Below, in pieces: positions 1 to 7,399 of a DNA stretch of 64,000 nt. Where the stretch lies: contig NZ_CP060388.1 in NCBI RefSeq assembly GCF_014280435.1, positions 310,001 through 374,000 of the forward strand. Direction: 5' to 3'. The stretch is from Sphingobium sp. KCTC 72723. GTDB taxonomy: Bacteria > Pseudomonadota > Alphaproteobacteria > Sphingomonadales > Sphingomonadaceae. Within the stretch, counting starts at the first letter, position 1, and every line of letters begins with the position of its first letter. A program made the translations under genes and the position numbers. Below the pieces are notes generated by a model. The model made no database searches, was not told where the DNA came from, and worked only from the letters and a program-made list of their open reading frames with translations.

Positions 1-474
1 CCAGCCGGTCCCACCCGGCCAGCGATATGCCCACGATCCAGCGCGCCTTTTGCCGCACCGCGCCGTCGATCGTGTCGGGAAAATATTCGCGCGTCGCCAC
101 CAGTTCGCCGCGCGCGTCGCGCATCCGCACGAACACGCCCTTGCCGCCCATGTCGCGGATGCGCAGGCCCGCTTCATAATCCTCCGTCAGCGATGAAGGG
201 TCGAACGGGCCGGGCGCGCCATCATGCGCCAGCCGCGCAAGCGTGCCGCGCTCGAACGCGCAGGCTACCCCCGCAGACGGCACGGATGCACCCAACGCTT
301 CCCGCACGGTCAGGAATTTGCCGTGGCTCTCGGCAAATTCGTCGCAATAATGATTGGCGATCGCGCGGGCCAGCAAGCCGCCCCGGCCGGGCAGCGGCAG
401 GACGGGCAGTTGCACCATTTCGAACCTGTCGATCATGAAGTCGAAGATGCGGATTTCATCGGCATGGACGACAT
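1..474 (-). pseudogene. NfrB-like glycosyltransferase, downstream fragment left of prophage
   Basis: Reading leftwards from the att core, the minus strand stays open to the window edge. It encodes EDVVHADEIRIFDF, then a SLTEDYEAGLRIRD stretch and VRQKARWIVGISLAGWDRL. The ED and (R/Q)QKxRW-type motifs are those of processive family 2 glycosyltransferases such as NfrB. The fragment continues the gene whose start is at 47614. Joining the two gives VLHDAEDVVHADEI, a coherent GT2 sequence, so prophage insertion split the gene. The fragment has no start of its own and continues beyond the window. Confidence 0.85.
468..474. repeat. attL core of the prophage
   Basis: ACGACAT here is repeated at 47094-47100. 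The glycosyltransferase reading frame is host-like to the left here and to the right at the other copy, which is the pattern of crossover by a serine integrase. The flanks diverge immediately outside the 7 bp. Confidence 0.8.
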
Positions 475-534
475 CTTCGCAAGTGGTTTCGGTTGTAACA
501 CCGAAAAGCCACGCAAATCTGCGGATTTTTGATC

Positions 535-1056
535 CTAACCAGAGATGACGGGAATTCTTCCGTTTGAAAGAGCAGTAGCGACGAGGACTATTGCCCAAGG
601 CAGCAGCGACGCCGTGGCATACTGCGTAGCATTTTTCAGATACCGATATTTACAGGCTACGATCTCAGAGTTGCGCCAAATCTGACCCGAAATGTCATCA
701 AGCAAATCCAATACCGACGCAGCCTTGTATTGTCTTATAAAGTCTGCTTCCCGCCGTTTCGCTATTTCCCCAAAATAAATGAGAGAGGCGCTTCCCCCCT
801 CCAAATGAGGATACGCGCAACGATACAGATTAAAAAATGTGACGCCCATAGCGACTAGGAGAATGGCCAGCGGTGTTGCGATATACCATCTTTGGAAATC
901 GCCAGCCGACAGATTGAGTGCAGCCACTGCGATCTCTGCACAGGAAATGGCAAATAGCGCCGATACGCGGGTGTCGAGACGAGGAATGAAGCTCTGGATT
1001 AGAGCCAAATGCCGTTCTGCAACTTCCAAACGGTGCCGGTCATCTGCAATTGCCAT
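535..1056 (-). CDS. pycTM: Pycsar membrane effector (PycTM-like)
   Basis: A 173-residue protein with hydrophobic helices near residues 33-52, 58-80 and 148-165, and a soluble loop between the second and third. Length and topology fit the Pycsar effector family (PF18967), whose members sense cyclic CMP or UMP and damage the inner membrane, causing abortive infection. The ATG at 1056 is chosen because GGTGGAG lies about 10 nt upstream and the cyclase stop is at 1058-1060, leaving a one-base gap. A longer frame from 1143 would overlap the cyclase. The gene is the leftmost of the prophage, 60 bp from attL. Function is inferred from family resemblance and pairing. Confidence 0.82.
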   Translation of the reverse strand: MAIADDRHRLEVAERHLALIQSFIPRLDTRVSALFAISCAEIAVAALNLSAGDFQRWYIATPLAILLVAMGVTFFNLYRCAYPHLEGGSASLIYFGEIAKRREADFIRQYKAASVLDLLDDISGQIWRNSEIVACKYRYLKNATQYATASLLPWAIVLVATALSNGRIPVISG

Positions 1057-1057
1057 T

Positions 1058-1756
1058 TTAGAGACTCCACCAATATGTGGAAGAGTAGATTGTCTTGCCA
1101 CCCATATCGTTCCAAGTGTTTGCAACCCACATATTTGTGCCATTTGACGCTGTTTTGGCAGAATTATCCATTTGGTCGTAAACAGCTTTTGTGATCCAAG
1201 TCGCCTTTGTATGATCTAATGCGGCGAGTTTTGCTGCATAGTTTGGCGCTTTGCCAACCCATACGAGATCGTTAGCGCCCCGAACTCCGGTCTTCGCAAC
1301 AAAAATATCAGAAGTGTCGACACCACACACATGATATAGTTTGTAGGTAGTGCGTTCTTTGTAGTGGTCGTCCATCTCTTTTTGGACAATGTTTTTAGCG
1401 GCCCAGTTTATTTTCAATGCAGTTCTAACTGCGCTGGTGTTTTTTGAGTCTCCTAGATAGACCGCCATGATACGATCGCCATCATATGCGGTGATTGTTC
1501 CACCTTCGGAGAGAATGATCTTCGCAGCGCAATGTAGAAAGGTCTTGTAGACCTCTGCTGCGAAAAAGTCTTTGTAACCGTCTACTAGCTTAGTTGAATC
1601 TGCGAGGTCAGCGTAAAGTATGGTCGCTTTCAGCTTTACAGCATCGTTGTTTAGCTTGATACTGTCGTCGGATGGTACAACACTACCATCTCGCGTAGTC
1701 CATCTTTGCTGGAAGATCTCTCTAACGCGCTTTTCCAGATCCTCTTTAAGCGACAT
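1058..1756 (-). CDS. pycC: Pycsar pyrimidine cyclase (class III nucleotide cyclase)
   Basis: A 232-residue single-domain class III cyclase. The metal-binding aspartates are visible in LYADLADST (Asp50) and AYDGDRIMAVYLG (Asp94); the WVGKAPNYAAKLA segment matches the conserved C-terminal part of the fold. Known PycC enzymes make cCMP or cUMP on phage infection and activate a linked effector. Which nucleotide is made here cannot be read off. A GGGGA ribosome site lies 6 nt before the ATG. The immediate downstream membrane effector makes this a Pycsar operon rather than a signalling adenylate cyclase. Base composition is lower in GC than the host. Confidence 0.87.
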   Translation of the reverse strand: MSLKEDLEKRVREIFQQRWTTRDGSVVPSDDSIKLNNDAVKLKATILYADLADSTKLVDGYKDFFAAEVYKTFLHCAAKIILSEGGTITAYDGDRIMAVYLGDSKNTSAVRTALKINWAAKNIVQKEMDDHYKERTTYKLYHVCGVDTSDIFVAKTGVRGANDLVWVGKAPNYAAKLAALDHTKATWITKAVYDQMDNSAKTASNGTNMWVANTWNDMGGKTIYSSTYWWSL

Positions 1757-1887
1757 TCGATTTCCCCATTTTTCGATAACTTACAACCAAGTAAGGGATT
1801 TTCAATATCCCACAACTCGTGTTGATGTAAATTACGTCCGAAACGATTTGGGTATAAAACGAGACCTCGGCCGCGCTTGGGCATGGA

Positions 1888-2181
1888 TTAACCTCGGAGC
1901 TTTCGGATCAGTCGCTTCCACTGGTCCTCGCTGCTCATCCAGTCCGGGTTATCTGGTCTGCGAGGCGAGGGAGCAAATCGTTCAGGATGGCCCCTACAGC
2001 GCGAGCAGCGCAAATGCGCTCCGACTGTTTCCATTGTGGTGTTCCAGCAATGGACGAGGAACCAACGGTTGAGTTTATCGGCATCGAGAACTCCTGAGTG
2101 ACCGCATTTGCAGATGATGAAAAGGTTCGCTTGGCGTCTCGCGTAGTCGCCTAGATTTCTGAGCGTCGGGTTAGCGCCCAC
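1888..2181 (-). CDS. Small zinc-ribbon-like protein, function unknown
   Basis: A 97-residue protein with paired cysteine motifs (CKCGHSG near residue 25 and CSRCRGH near residue 59), compatible with a zinc ribbon. The rest is basic and tryptophan-rich. The start is a GTG directly following the upstream gene's TGA and has no clear Shine-Dalgarno sequence, so it is probably translationally coupled. It lies upstream of the Pycsar genes on the same strand, separated by a 131-bp gap that could hold their promoter. No function is assigned. Confidence 0.6.
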   Translation of the reverse strand: MGANPTLRNLGDYARRQANLFIICKCGHSGVLDADKLNRWFLVHCWNTTMETVGAHLRCSRCRGHPERFAPSPRRPDNPDWMSSEDQWKRLIRKLRG

Positions 2182-2182
2182 T

Positions 2183-2374
2183 TCAAAGCGGGAACGTCAT
2201 CTGACGGGCATCAGGGATCGGCTGTTGCTTGTCCCATGCTGCTAAGATGCTCTGCGCCAGTTCAAGCGCGGCGTTCTCTCGCAGGCGCTCGTTCGGTGCT
2301 GTCAGTGCCACTCTTGCCCAACCGGGCGCGTGAAGAAGGCTCTGCGCGAGCCAGAGGGAATCAGGCTGGTTCAT
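2183..2374 (-). CDS. Small helical hypothetical protein
   Basis: A 63-residue protein containing APGWARVALTAPNERLRENAALELAQSIL, a pattern seen in short uncharacterised proteins of alphaproteobacteria and their phages (possibly DUF6771, from memory). The start is uncertain: ATG at 2374 or TTG at 2392, neither with a strong ribosome site. It is coupled to the following zinc-ribbon gene by a GTG that overlaps its stop region. It partly overlaps an upstream extension of the plus-strand gene starting at 2453, which is why that gene is given the shorter start. Confidence 0.5.
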   Translation of the reverse strand: MNQPDSLWLAQSLLHAPGWARVALTAPNERLRENAALELAQSILAAWDKQQPIPDARQMTFPL

Positions 2375-2452
2375 GAAGGCAATGTAGAACAAAAAGAGAA
2401 CGCATTGGCAAGTGCGATTGTGCAGGGTATGCCCGATCCAAAGGGGACGTTT

Positions 2453-2791
2453 ATGCTGATGCTGCTTCTTGCCGTGGCCGCTGGATCGCCAGCAATTGAG
2501 TATCGAAGCCTTAGCTCAATACCGGGATCGGTATTGGTTAGGGAATGCGCGGGCGACGCTGTTTCAACGGATCGTGGATTGGTCATGGACCTGTGCAATG
2601 CCTATATCCTTGGGGTCGCCGATACATTGCAAGCGAATAGACTTACCTGCCGGTCACATTCGGATGCGGCCAGTTTGCAGTCCGTAGGTGTCGTGCGAAA
2701 ATATATAAAGGATCACCCGGAAAGGTGGAATGCGCACCCGGCGATCATGGTCCAAGAGGCTTTACAGCAAGCCTTCCCATGTCAGCGGTGA
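2453..2791 (+). CDS. Rap1a/Tai-family immunity-like secreted protein
   Basis: A 112-residue protein with a short hydrophobic N-terminus (MLMLLLAVAAG) that resembles a signal peptide. The C-terminal LCNAYILGVADTLQ followed by VVRKYIKDHPERW and EALQQAFPC is characteristic of the Rap1a/Tai domain (PF18602), first described in immunity proteins against type VI amidase effectors and common in phages. The ATG at 2453 has AAGGGG 6 nt upstream. It is a single plus-strand gene between two minus-strand groups, typical of a cargo gene. The actual target is unknown. Confidence 0.65.
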   Translation: MLMLLLAVAAGSPAIEYRSLSSIPGSVLVRECAGDAVSTDRGLVMDLCNAYILGVADTLQANRLTCRSHSDAASLQSVGVVRKYIKDHPERWNAHPAIMVQEALQQAFPCQR

Positions 2792-2986
2792 TGATGAGAA
2801 TGCAGGAATTGAACCCTCATTAGCTCTACGATGAGGCCTCGAACCTCATTTCTTCGGCCATTTGGCCGCTATCTTGTCCCTTAAACGACGTAGAATGAGT
2901 GTGTCGGACCGGATCTAGGCAGCTTCGAACTGTCCCGCATCTAGCGTCCTCCGTGTGGAATAGGCCCGACCATCCGACACACATAT
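2792..2986. other. Structured non-coding stretch with tRNA-like and long inverted-repeat elements
   Basis: No coding gene is seen. On the minus strand, 2793-2870 contains a 5-bp anticodon-like stem with loop TTCGAGG and a T-arm-like GGGTTCAATTCC, but no matching acceptor stem, so it is at best a decayed serine-tRNA-like relic. A perfect 10-bp inverted repeat GTGTGTCGGA/TCCGACACAC (2899-2908 and 2973-2982) encloses about 64 nt. It could fold in the 3' end of the gene at 2987-3244. Confidence 0.35.
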
Positions 2987-3244
2987 TTAGCTTGCAGCCT
3001 TGTCAGCTTCGCGGGCCTTCTCAACCAGTGTGATAGCTTCATGTAGCTTCGCCACGACCTGATCTAGTGCCGGGTCGATGTTGACGGTCACGAACTCTTC
3101 GCGCTTGGTCGTCAGGCTATACACCTTGTCGAGCAAGATCGCGGCTTCGCCAATCACCTTATCGGCATCGAAGAAGTAGTTGGGCTTGCCCTTCGGATTT
3201 TCGATGTCTGGCAGGCGGTAGATTTCTTTGGTTGTGTCGGACAT
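2987..3244 (-). CDS. Small hypothetical phage protein
   Basis: An 85-residue, mostly helical protein (SDTTKEIYRLPDIENPKG..., C-terminus LVEKAREADKAAS). The ATG at 3244 is supported by AGGAGAGG about 6 nt upstream; the upstream extension to 3280 overlaps the preceding gene and is not used. It follows the primase-like gene closely, so the two probably form one transcript. I do not recognise a family. Confidence 0.65.
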   Translation of the reverse strand: MSDTTKEIYRLPDIENPKGKPNYFFDADKVIGEAAILLDKVYSLTTKREEFVTVNIDPALDQVVAKLHEAITLVEKAREADKAAS

Positions 3245-3276
3245 TTTTGCCTCTCCTATAATTGCTGCTCTACTTA

Positions 3277-4032
3277 TCAATTCAGCTTCAAGCCGATCTT
3301 CGCGAGAATGGCGTCGGCATCGTCGCGGGCAATCTCAACATCGGTCTTGGTCCAGACGAATAGGTCGTCATGGCTGGTAAATGTCGGTGGTGTGATGTGG
3401 GGAATGGCGCGCTTGCCAGCACCGCAAAATGCGTTCGGGTCTTGTCCCTGATACAAGTCTTTCGTCTCTTTGATCTTCGCCATGGGGGCCAAAATCGCGC
3501 CTTCATGCGCGACAATCTCGCTCTCGCTGTGGACATGGCAAAGATGGGTCATCGCGCAGTTGCCGTCAGCGGCGCGGTATTCGTTAATCTCGCTCATCAG
3601 CACCTTAGCCAAACGAGCATATTGGCCTTTGTTGACTGCCTCGGTCAGCGGGATCATCACCGAAACGGTGGCCTCGCCCTTACGGGTCATGCTGTCGAAA
3701 ATCACATGCGCGTAGCCTAGTCGGTCGAGAGCAGCATGAAGCGCAGCGCCTTTCGCTGCTAAATCCTTGCCGTGATATTCCAGCGCAATCGCGGTCGATG
3801 ATAGCCAGTATTCTTCGTGGTTGTTGGCCGTCTTGAGATTCTTCCATGTGCCGAACGACCATGCCGCTGGCTGGTCATCAAAGCGCTTCATGTGTTCGAT
3901 TGCACCCAGCATATATCCGACGATTGGATGGCAGTTATCCCCTTGGTCATTCCTCCAGCATCCAGAGTAAGCATCTTGGCGGCTGTAAGAGCGTGGACCG
4001 ACATTAAAACGGGTTAGGTGAAGAGGTGTCAT
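3277..4032 (-). CDS. Putative replication protein with primase-like (AEP-type) domain
   Basis: A 251-residue protein. Residues about 80-160 (AIALEYHGKDL, AHVIFDSMTRKGEATVSVMIPLTEAVNKGQYARLAKVL, then ADGNCAMTHLCHVHSE) follow the spacing of archaeo-eukaryotic primase-like domains of phage replication proteins, which typically read 'Dh-x-y-hTSfSht-xxxR-RvviPLsrPv-eey-rL'. The catalytic acidic pair is not clear and the assignment is by pattern only. The ATG at 4032 sits behind TTGGAGAATAAA, a leader also found before the gene at 5084. With the VapE-type helicase at 9798 it could form a primase-helicase pair. Confidence 0.45.
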   Translation of the reverse strand: MTPLHLTRFNVGPRSYSRQDAYSGCWRNDQGDNCHPIVGYMLGAIEHMKRFDDQPAAWSFGTWKNLKTANNHEEYWLSSTAIALEYHGKDLAAKGAALHAALDRLGYAHVIFDSMTRKGEATVSVMIPLTEAVNKGQYARLAKVLMSEINEYRAADGNCAMTHLCHVHSESEIVAHEGAILAPMAKIKETKDLYQGQDPNAFCGAGKRAIPHITPPTFTSHDDLFVWTKTDVEIARDDADAILAKIGLKLN

Positions 4033-4139
4033 TTTATTCTCCAATCAGTCCAGCAGCAACTCTGCTGTCCTATTAATTACCTGATTGTGGAGATTTAGGG
4101 CTGATAAGGGTCCAAAAGCCCTGATTGTAAATATGGGTT

Positions 4140-4565
4140 ATGACCCAACTATCAAAACATTTCTCGCTCGCAGAACTAACCATAACCAGTTCTGGACTTA
4201 ACAATACACCTAATGCCACGCAGCTTGCTAATCTGACTAAGACCGCACAAGCCATGGAAGCAGTGCGAACATTGCTCGGCAGGCCAATCCGCGTAAACAG
4301 CGGGTTCCGCAGTGCGGCGGTCAATCGCGCAGTCGGTGGCTCCCCAACATCGGCACATGCTCAGGGCTATGCCGTTGATTTCGTCTGTCCCGCGTTCGGC
4401 GACCCTATGACGATCTGTAAGGCTATCGTCGCGTCGGGCATCAAGTTCGATCAGCTTATTATGGAAAAGAACCGCTGGGTTCATATCAGCTTCGATCCAC
4501 GCATGAGGCAGCAGGTGCTTTCGTGGTGGGGTGGTGCTTATAAGTCTGGGCTGGTGTCGAAGTGA
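4140..4565 (+). CDS. Peptidase M15 family endolysin
   Basis: A 141-residue protein matching the M15A (Zn D-Ala-D-Ala carboxypeptidase-like) peptidases used as phage endolysins. The motifs SGFRSAAVNRAVGG, SAHAQGYAVDF and WVHISFD supply the zinc ligands His73, Asp80 and His115. No signal peptide is seen, so export would need a holin; holin-like genes lie far away at 11.8-12.4 kb. It is the first gene of a short plus-strand operon and its stop overlaps the next start (GTGA). Confidence 0.85.
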   Translation: MTQLSKHFSLAELTITSSGLNNTPNATQLANLTKTAQAMEAVRTLLGRPIRVNSGFRSAAVNRAVGGSPTSAHAQGYAVDFVCPAFGDPMTICKAIVASGIKFDQLIMEKNRWVHISFDPRMRQQVLSWWGGAYKSGLVSK

Positions 4566-4894
4566 GCGGCTACCGCAACAGCTACGAAACCCGGTGCGCT
4601 GCTCAAATCGGTCCCGAATATGCCTATGAGCCGGTGAAGCTGACATACACCCTGGAATGTTCGTATTTGCCCGATTTCGTGGATGTGGCGAACAAGCGCA
4701 TCATCGAAGCGAAGGGGCTTTTCGACACGGCTGATCGTCGCAAAATTCTTGCCGTCAAAGCCCAGCATCCAGATTATTCTATCGAGATTTGGTTTCAGAA
4801 GCCCGATATGAAGATCAGCAAAGGCAGCAAAACCACTTACAGCGCATGGTGCGATAAGCATGGTATCGCTTGGAAGCAGGGACCATTGCGGTAA
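4562..4894 (+). CDS. Endonuclease I-like Holliday junction resolvase
   Basis: A 110-residue protein closely following T7 gp3 endonuclease I: YTLECSYLPDFV, RIIEAKGLFDTADRRK, HPDYSIEIWFQ and KGSKTTYSAWCDKHGI. The catalytic residues correspond to Glu9, Asp38, Glu49 and Lys51 of the PD-(D/E)XK site. The enzyme resolves four-way junctions during phage recombination and packaging. The GTG start at 4562 overlaps the endolysin stop by four bases, indicating coupled translation. A strong terminator follows at 4942. Confidence 0.88.
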   Translation: MSGYRNSYETRCAAQIGPEYAYEPVKLTYTLECSYLPDFVDVANKRIIEAKGLFDTADRRKILAVKAQHPDYSIEIWFQKPDMKISKGSKTTYSAWCDKHGIAWKQGPLR

Positions 4895-4901
4895 ATAGGT
4901 G

Positions 4902-4918
4902 TGTCGCATAGTGCGACA
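4902..4918. promoter_or_regulatory. 17-bp palindrome, possible operator
   Basis: TGTCGCA-TAG-TGCGACA is a perfect 7-bp inverted repeat with a 3-bp centre, just after the endonuclease stop and before the terminator. It may be a repressor site or just a short RNA hairpin. Confidence 0.35.
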
Positions 4919-4941
4919 TCGGAATGCTCACCCCGAATAAG

Positions 4942-4977
4942 GCACCACACTTCTTTTTGGAGTGTGGTGCTTTTTTA
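4942..4977 (+). terminator. Intrinsic terminator after endolysin/endonuclease genes
   Basis: A 10-bp perfect stem (GCACCACACT / AGTGTGGTGC) with a 9-nt loop and a run of six T. It ends the 4140-4894 transcript. Confidence 0.9.
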
Positions 4978-5083
4978 TATTGCGCGAATCGAATCGAGTC
5001 ATCCATAGGAGTCTTACCGGAAGCGAACTGCTCCGGTCTCCGTCCGTGCGACAGATCGGCATCATGCCGGATTGGAGAATAAA

Positions 5084-5830
5084 ATGTCACATTTTTGGCT
5101 CAAGCCTGACGAGCAGGCTTTGATGGATAGCGCCACAGCCACGGCGCATGATTATGGCTATATCGGCGCGTTCGATATTGGCACCGCGACCAAGACGGCA
5201 CTCAAAAAGCTGCTGGGTTATGAAGCGAAGCCTGAGGATCAGATTCGTCCCCATAAGCTAGTGAATCAGACACGCTATTGCGTGTCGACGGAGCGTCGTC
5301 GCCCGAACATGCGCGTGAAGGTGCTTGTCCGCGTCACCAAGAACCAAGCTATGCGGTTGAAACTCAGCCTTACTGATGACGACCTAACGGCGAGGCTTAT
5401 GGACGACCCAACCGGCGAGTATTGGGGCAATCTGCTGATCTCGCAGTCCCATTTGCCATCCAAAGTTCTCGTCAAAGATGGATACGGGGCGCGTTGGCAT
5501 GTTATCATGTGCCTGCAAGAACTCATGAAGAATGAAGGTTTCGGCCCCACGCTCGAACGTGTTTCGACGTTTGCTGACGCATTGCCGGTAGAATGGCGGG
5601 CAGCGTTTGTGCTGACCAATTTCAGCAATTGGTCGCGGTCGCATTCGCCGTATGACTTTTTCAACCGGCAGCGCGGCAAGCTGAACTTCGCCGATCAGAA
5701 ATCAGAGGACAATTTCTTCAACGGCATCTTTGATGAGCCGATCACGAAATGCGGTCAGTCATGGGCAACCGATTTCTGGCGCATGTGCCAGAATGCTGAA
5801 TATCGCCAGAAGGTAGGCATCGGGGCATGA
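5084..5830 (+). CDS. Hypothetical phage protein (248 aa)
   Basis: A 248-residue soluble protein with no recognised domain. It contains KLVNQTRYCVSTERRRPNMRVKVLVRVTK and an aromatic-rich C-terminal half (FSNWSRSHSPYDFF). The ATG at 5084 is preceded by ATTGGAGAATAAA, identical to the leader of the divergent primase-like gene. The upstream TTG in frame is only part of that leader. Its stop overlaps the next ATG. Position between nuclease and helicase genes suggests a DNA-metabolism or regulatory role, but this is only context. Confidence 0.7.
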   Translation: MSHFWLKPDEQALMDSATATAHDYGYIGAFDIGTATKTALKKLLGYEAKPEDQIRPHKLVNQTRYCVSTERRRPNMRVKVLVRVTKNQAMRLKLSLTDDDLTARLMDDPTGEYWGNLLISQSHLPSKVLVKDGYGARWHVIMCLQELMKNEGFGPTLERVSTFADALPVEWRAAFVLTNFSNWSRSHSPYDFFNRQRGKLNFADQKSEDNFFNGIFDEPITKCGQSWATDFWRMCQNAEYRQKVGIGA

Positions 5831-5964
5831 GGAAGCGGCATAAAAAGAACCCCGGTCCTGACAATGCGTGGATTTTTGGCCGCGATGTGCTGCGCGACAA
5901 TGATTGGGACGAGCAGCTTTTCGTAGCTGATCTGCGCCAAAGCCGACGCAAGAAAGCCAGATGA
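5827..5964 (+). CDS. Small basic protein (45 aa)
   Basis: ATG overlaps the stop of the preceding gene (ATGA). The product starts MRKRHKKNPGPDNAWIFGRD and ends LRQSRRKKAR, with very basic ends and an acidic middle. Coupled translation and the clean stop before a hairpin argue that it is real. Function unknown; the basic ends would suit nucleic-acid binding. Confidence 0.6.
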   Translation: MRKRHKKNPGPDNAWIFGRDVLRDNDWDEQLFVADLRQSRRKKAR

Positions 5965-5968
5965 ACAA

Positions 5969-5995
5969 ATGACCGGCGACAGCGCCGCCGGTCAT
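5969..5995 (+). terminator. Hairpin after 5827-5964, terminator-like
   Basis: A 10-bp stem ATGACCGGCG / CGCCGGTCAT. No T-run follows, so it may be a weak or factor-assisted terminator. Confidence 0.5.
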
Positions 5996-6127
5996 TCTCC
6001 CTGCTGGGGAGCGGTCTCTGTCGCCTGCGCGTCGAAATTCAAATCAGATAAAATAATGACAACTCGAAGTCGCAGGCAATAAGTCTGCGATATCGGAATT
6101 CATTGTAAAAAGAAATCGAGGTTAGAA

Positions 6128-7231
6128 ATGGAAATTCAAAGTAAGCTAAAGTTATTTCGTGATAGCAAAGGGCATAAGCCAGAGTTTATCGAAAACAGGT
6201 ATCGGCATTGTGTTGAACGTGCGTCAGACCGCTATGGTTTTGACCTGAGTTATGACGATTGGGAACGCATCAACTATATTGTTTTTGCGGAAACCGACGA
6301 TTGCGAATTCGTCAACGTAGGCGATACGACCGAAGCAGGGCTTTATATCGTAAAGTTCAAAGGGCAGCAGTTTTTCGTCGCATACAGCGAGTCAGCCTAT
6401 CTCTGTATGACCTTTTTCCCGCGCTCAGATAGTCGCTTCCTCGCGGCTCTACATGGCGCTGCCCCTGTGCTGCTCTGTCCCGCTGAAAAGGCATATCGGG
6501 CAGCAAAGCAAGCTGTAGCCGACGCTTTTGACGATGTGGTCATCACAGGGGCCGGGAAGGTACATATGCCCTATGTTCCGGCGCCGATCCATGTGCAGGG
6601 GCTTCCTGCGAATAATGTGTTCGCTGAGGCACTGGCCGACTTTGTGCCAACACCGCCACCGGCTTTGTCACAGGTCGCGATTGCGGTTCCGGCTGTCATC
6701 GAACCTACGGTCGGAGGCGAAGTTGCGGGTATGTTCGCTATGCTGGAAAAGCGTTTCGCGGAATATGAGAAGCGCTTGGACGACGCAGAAGAAGCCAAGC
6801 AGCGAGAGATTGCCGCGCTCGAGGCCCAGCTTGCGAGCTTGCGATCAGAGGATGAGGGGCGCTCGATTTCACGCCAATTCATCGCGATGAATAGGGACTT
6901 CGCGCAGGCCACATTCAATAAGCTGGTAAATGGGGTTCTGGATGAGGCTTCGGCATCATCGGTTGTTCAAATGATGCTTGCCCAACAAGCTGCCAATGAC
7001 ACGGCGACCAACGCAGCGATTAAGCCGATCCCGGCTGATGGAACTGACGGCGTGTTGATTTTGCGCGGTAAGCGTCAGTTTTACCGCTTTGAAGGCGTCA
7101 CCCGGTCGTTGAAGGATTGGGCAGTCAGCAAGGGGATTTCCTACGCATTGCTGCTCCACCGCCTGAACACCGGAATGACATTTCGTGAGGCGGTCGAAAT
7201 GCCGGTTCGCCCTCGCAAGAAGGCCAGCTAA
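6128..7231 (+). CDS. Hypothetical phage protein with coiled coil and HTH-like C-terminus
   Basis: A 367-residue protein. Residues 1-165 form an uncharacterised domain. A proline-rich stretch follows around 175-195 and a charged coiled coil at about 205-245 (MLEKRFAEYEKRLDDAEEAKQ...). The C-terminal 50 residues, FEGVTRSLKDWAVSKGISYALLLHRLNTGMTFREAVEMP, match the short helix-turn-helix-like repeat found at the ends of many phage DNA-binding and nuclease proteins. A DNA-binding role is therefore plausible. It is preceded by a 160-bp non-coding stretch. Confidence 0.65.
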   Translation: MEIQSKLKLFRDSKGHKPEFIENRYRHCVERASDRYGFDLSYDDWERINYIVFAETDDCEFVNVGDTTEAGLYIVKFKGQQFFVAYSESAYLCMTFFPRSDSRFLAALHGAAPVLLCPAEKAYRAAKQAVADAFDDVVITGAGKVHMPYVPAPIHVQGLPANNVFAEALADFVPTPPPALSQVAIAVPAVIEPTVGGEVAGMFAMLEKRFAEYEKRLDDAEEAKQREIAALEAQLASLRSEDEGRSISRQFIAMNRDFAQATFNKLVNGVLDEASASSVVQMMLAQQAANDTATNAAIKPIPADGTDGVLILRGKRQFYRFEGVTRSLKDWAVSKGISYALLLHRLNTGMTFREAVEMPVRPRKKAS

Positions 7232-7299
7232 CCAAATACGGGCAGGGGGCGTCTGTTTGCTCCCTGTCCTTCCCGTAAATCTCAGTGCGCAATCGACTG

Positions 7300-7323
7300 C
7301 CCGGCAAGACCTGCCGGGCATCT
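7300..7323 (+). terminator. GC-rich hairpin between genes
   Basis: TGCCCGGCA-AGACC-TGCCGGGCA forms a 9-bp stem between the genes ending at 7231 and starting at 7400. No T-run follows, so termination is uncertain. Confidence 0.4.
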
Positions 7324-7399
7324 ACCATGCCACCGCATCCAGATCGAACCCAAGGTGGCGTTCGCGAGCCGGCGATCCGGCAGCATAACGAGATTCAAA

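Noticed and set aside
839..1147. Plus-strand open frame across the Pycsar genes
   Set aside because: It is antisense to two genes with clear motifs and has no ribosome site.
2895..2985. Candidate tRNA from the 10-bp inverted repeat ends
   Set aside because: The T-loop-like TTCGAAG is not placed directly before the 3' acceptor arm and the D and anticodon arms do not fit.
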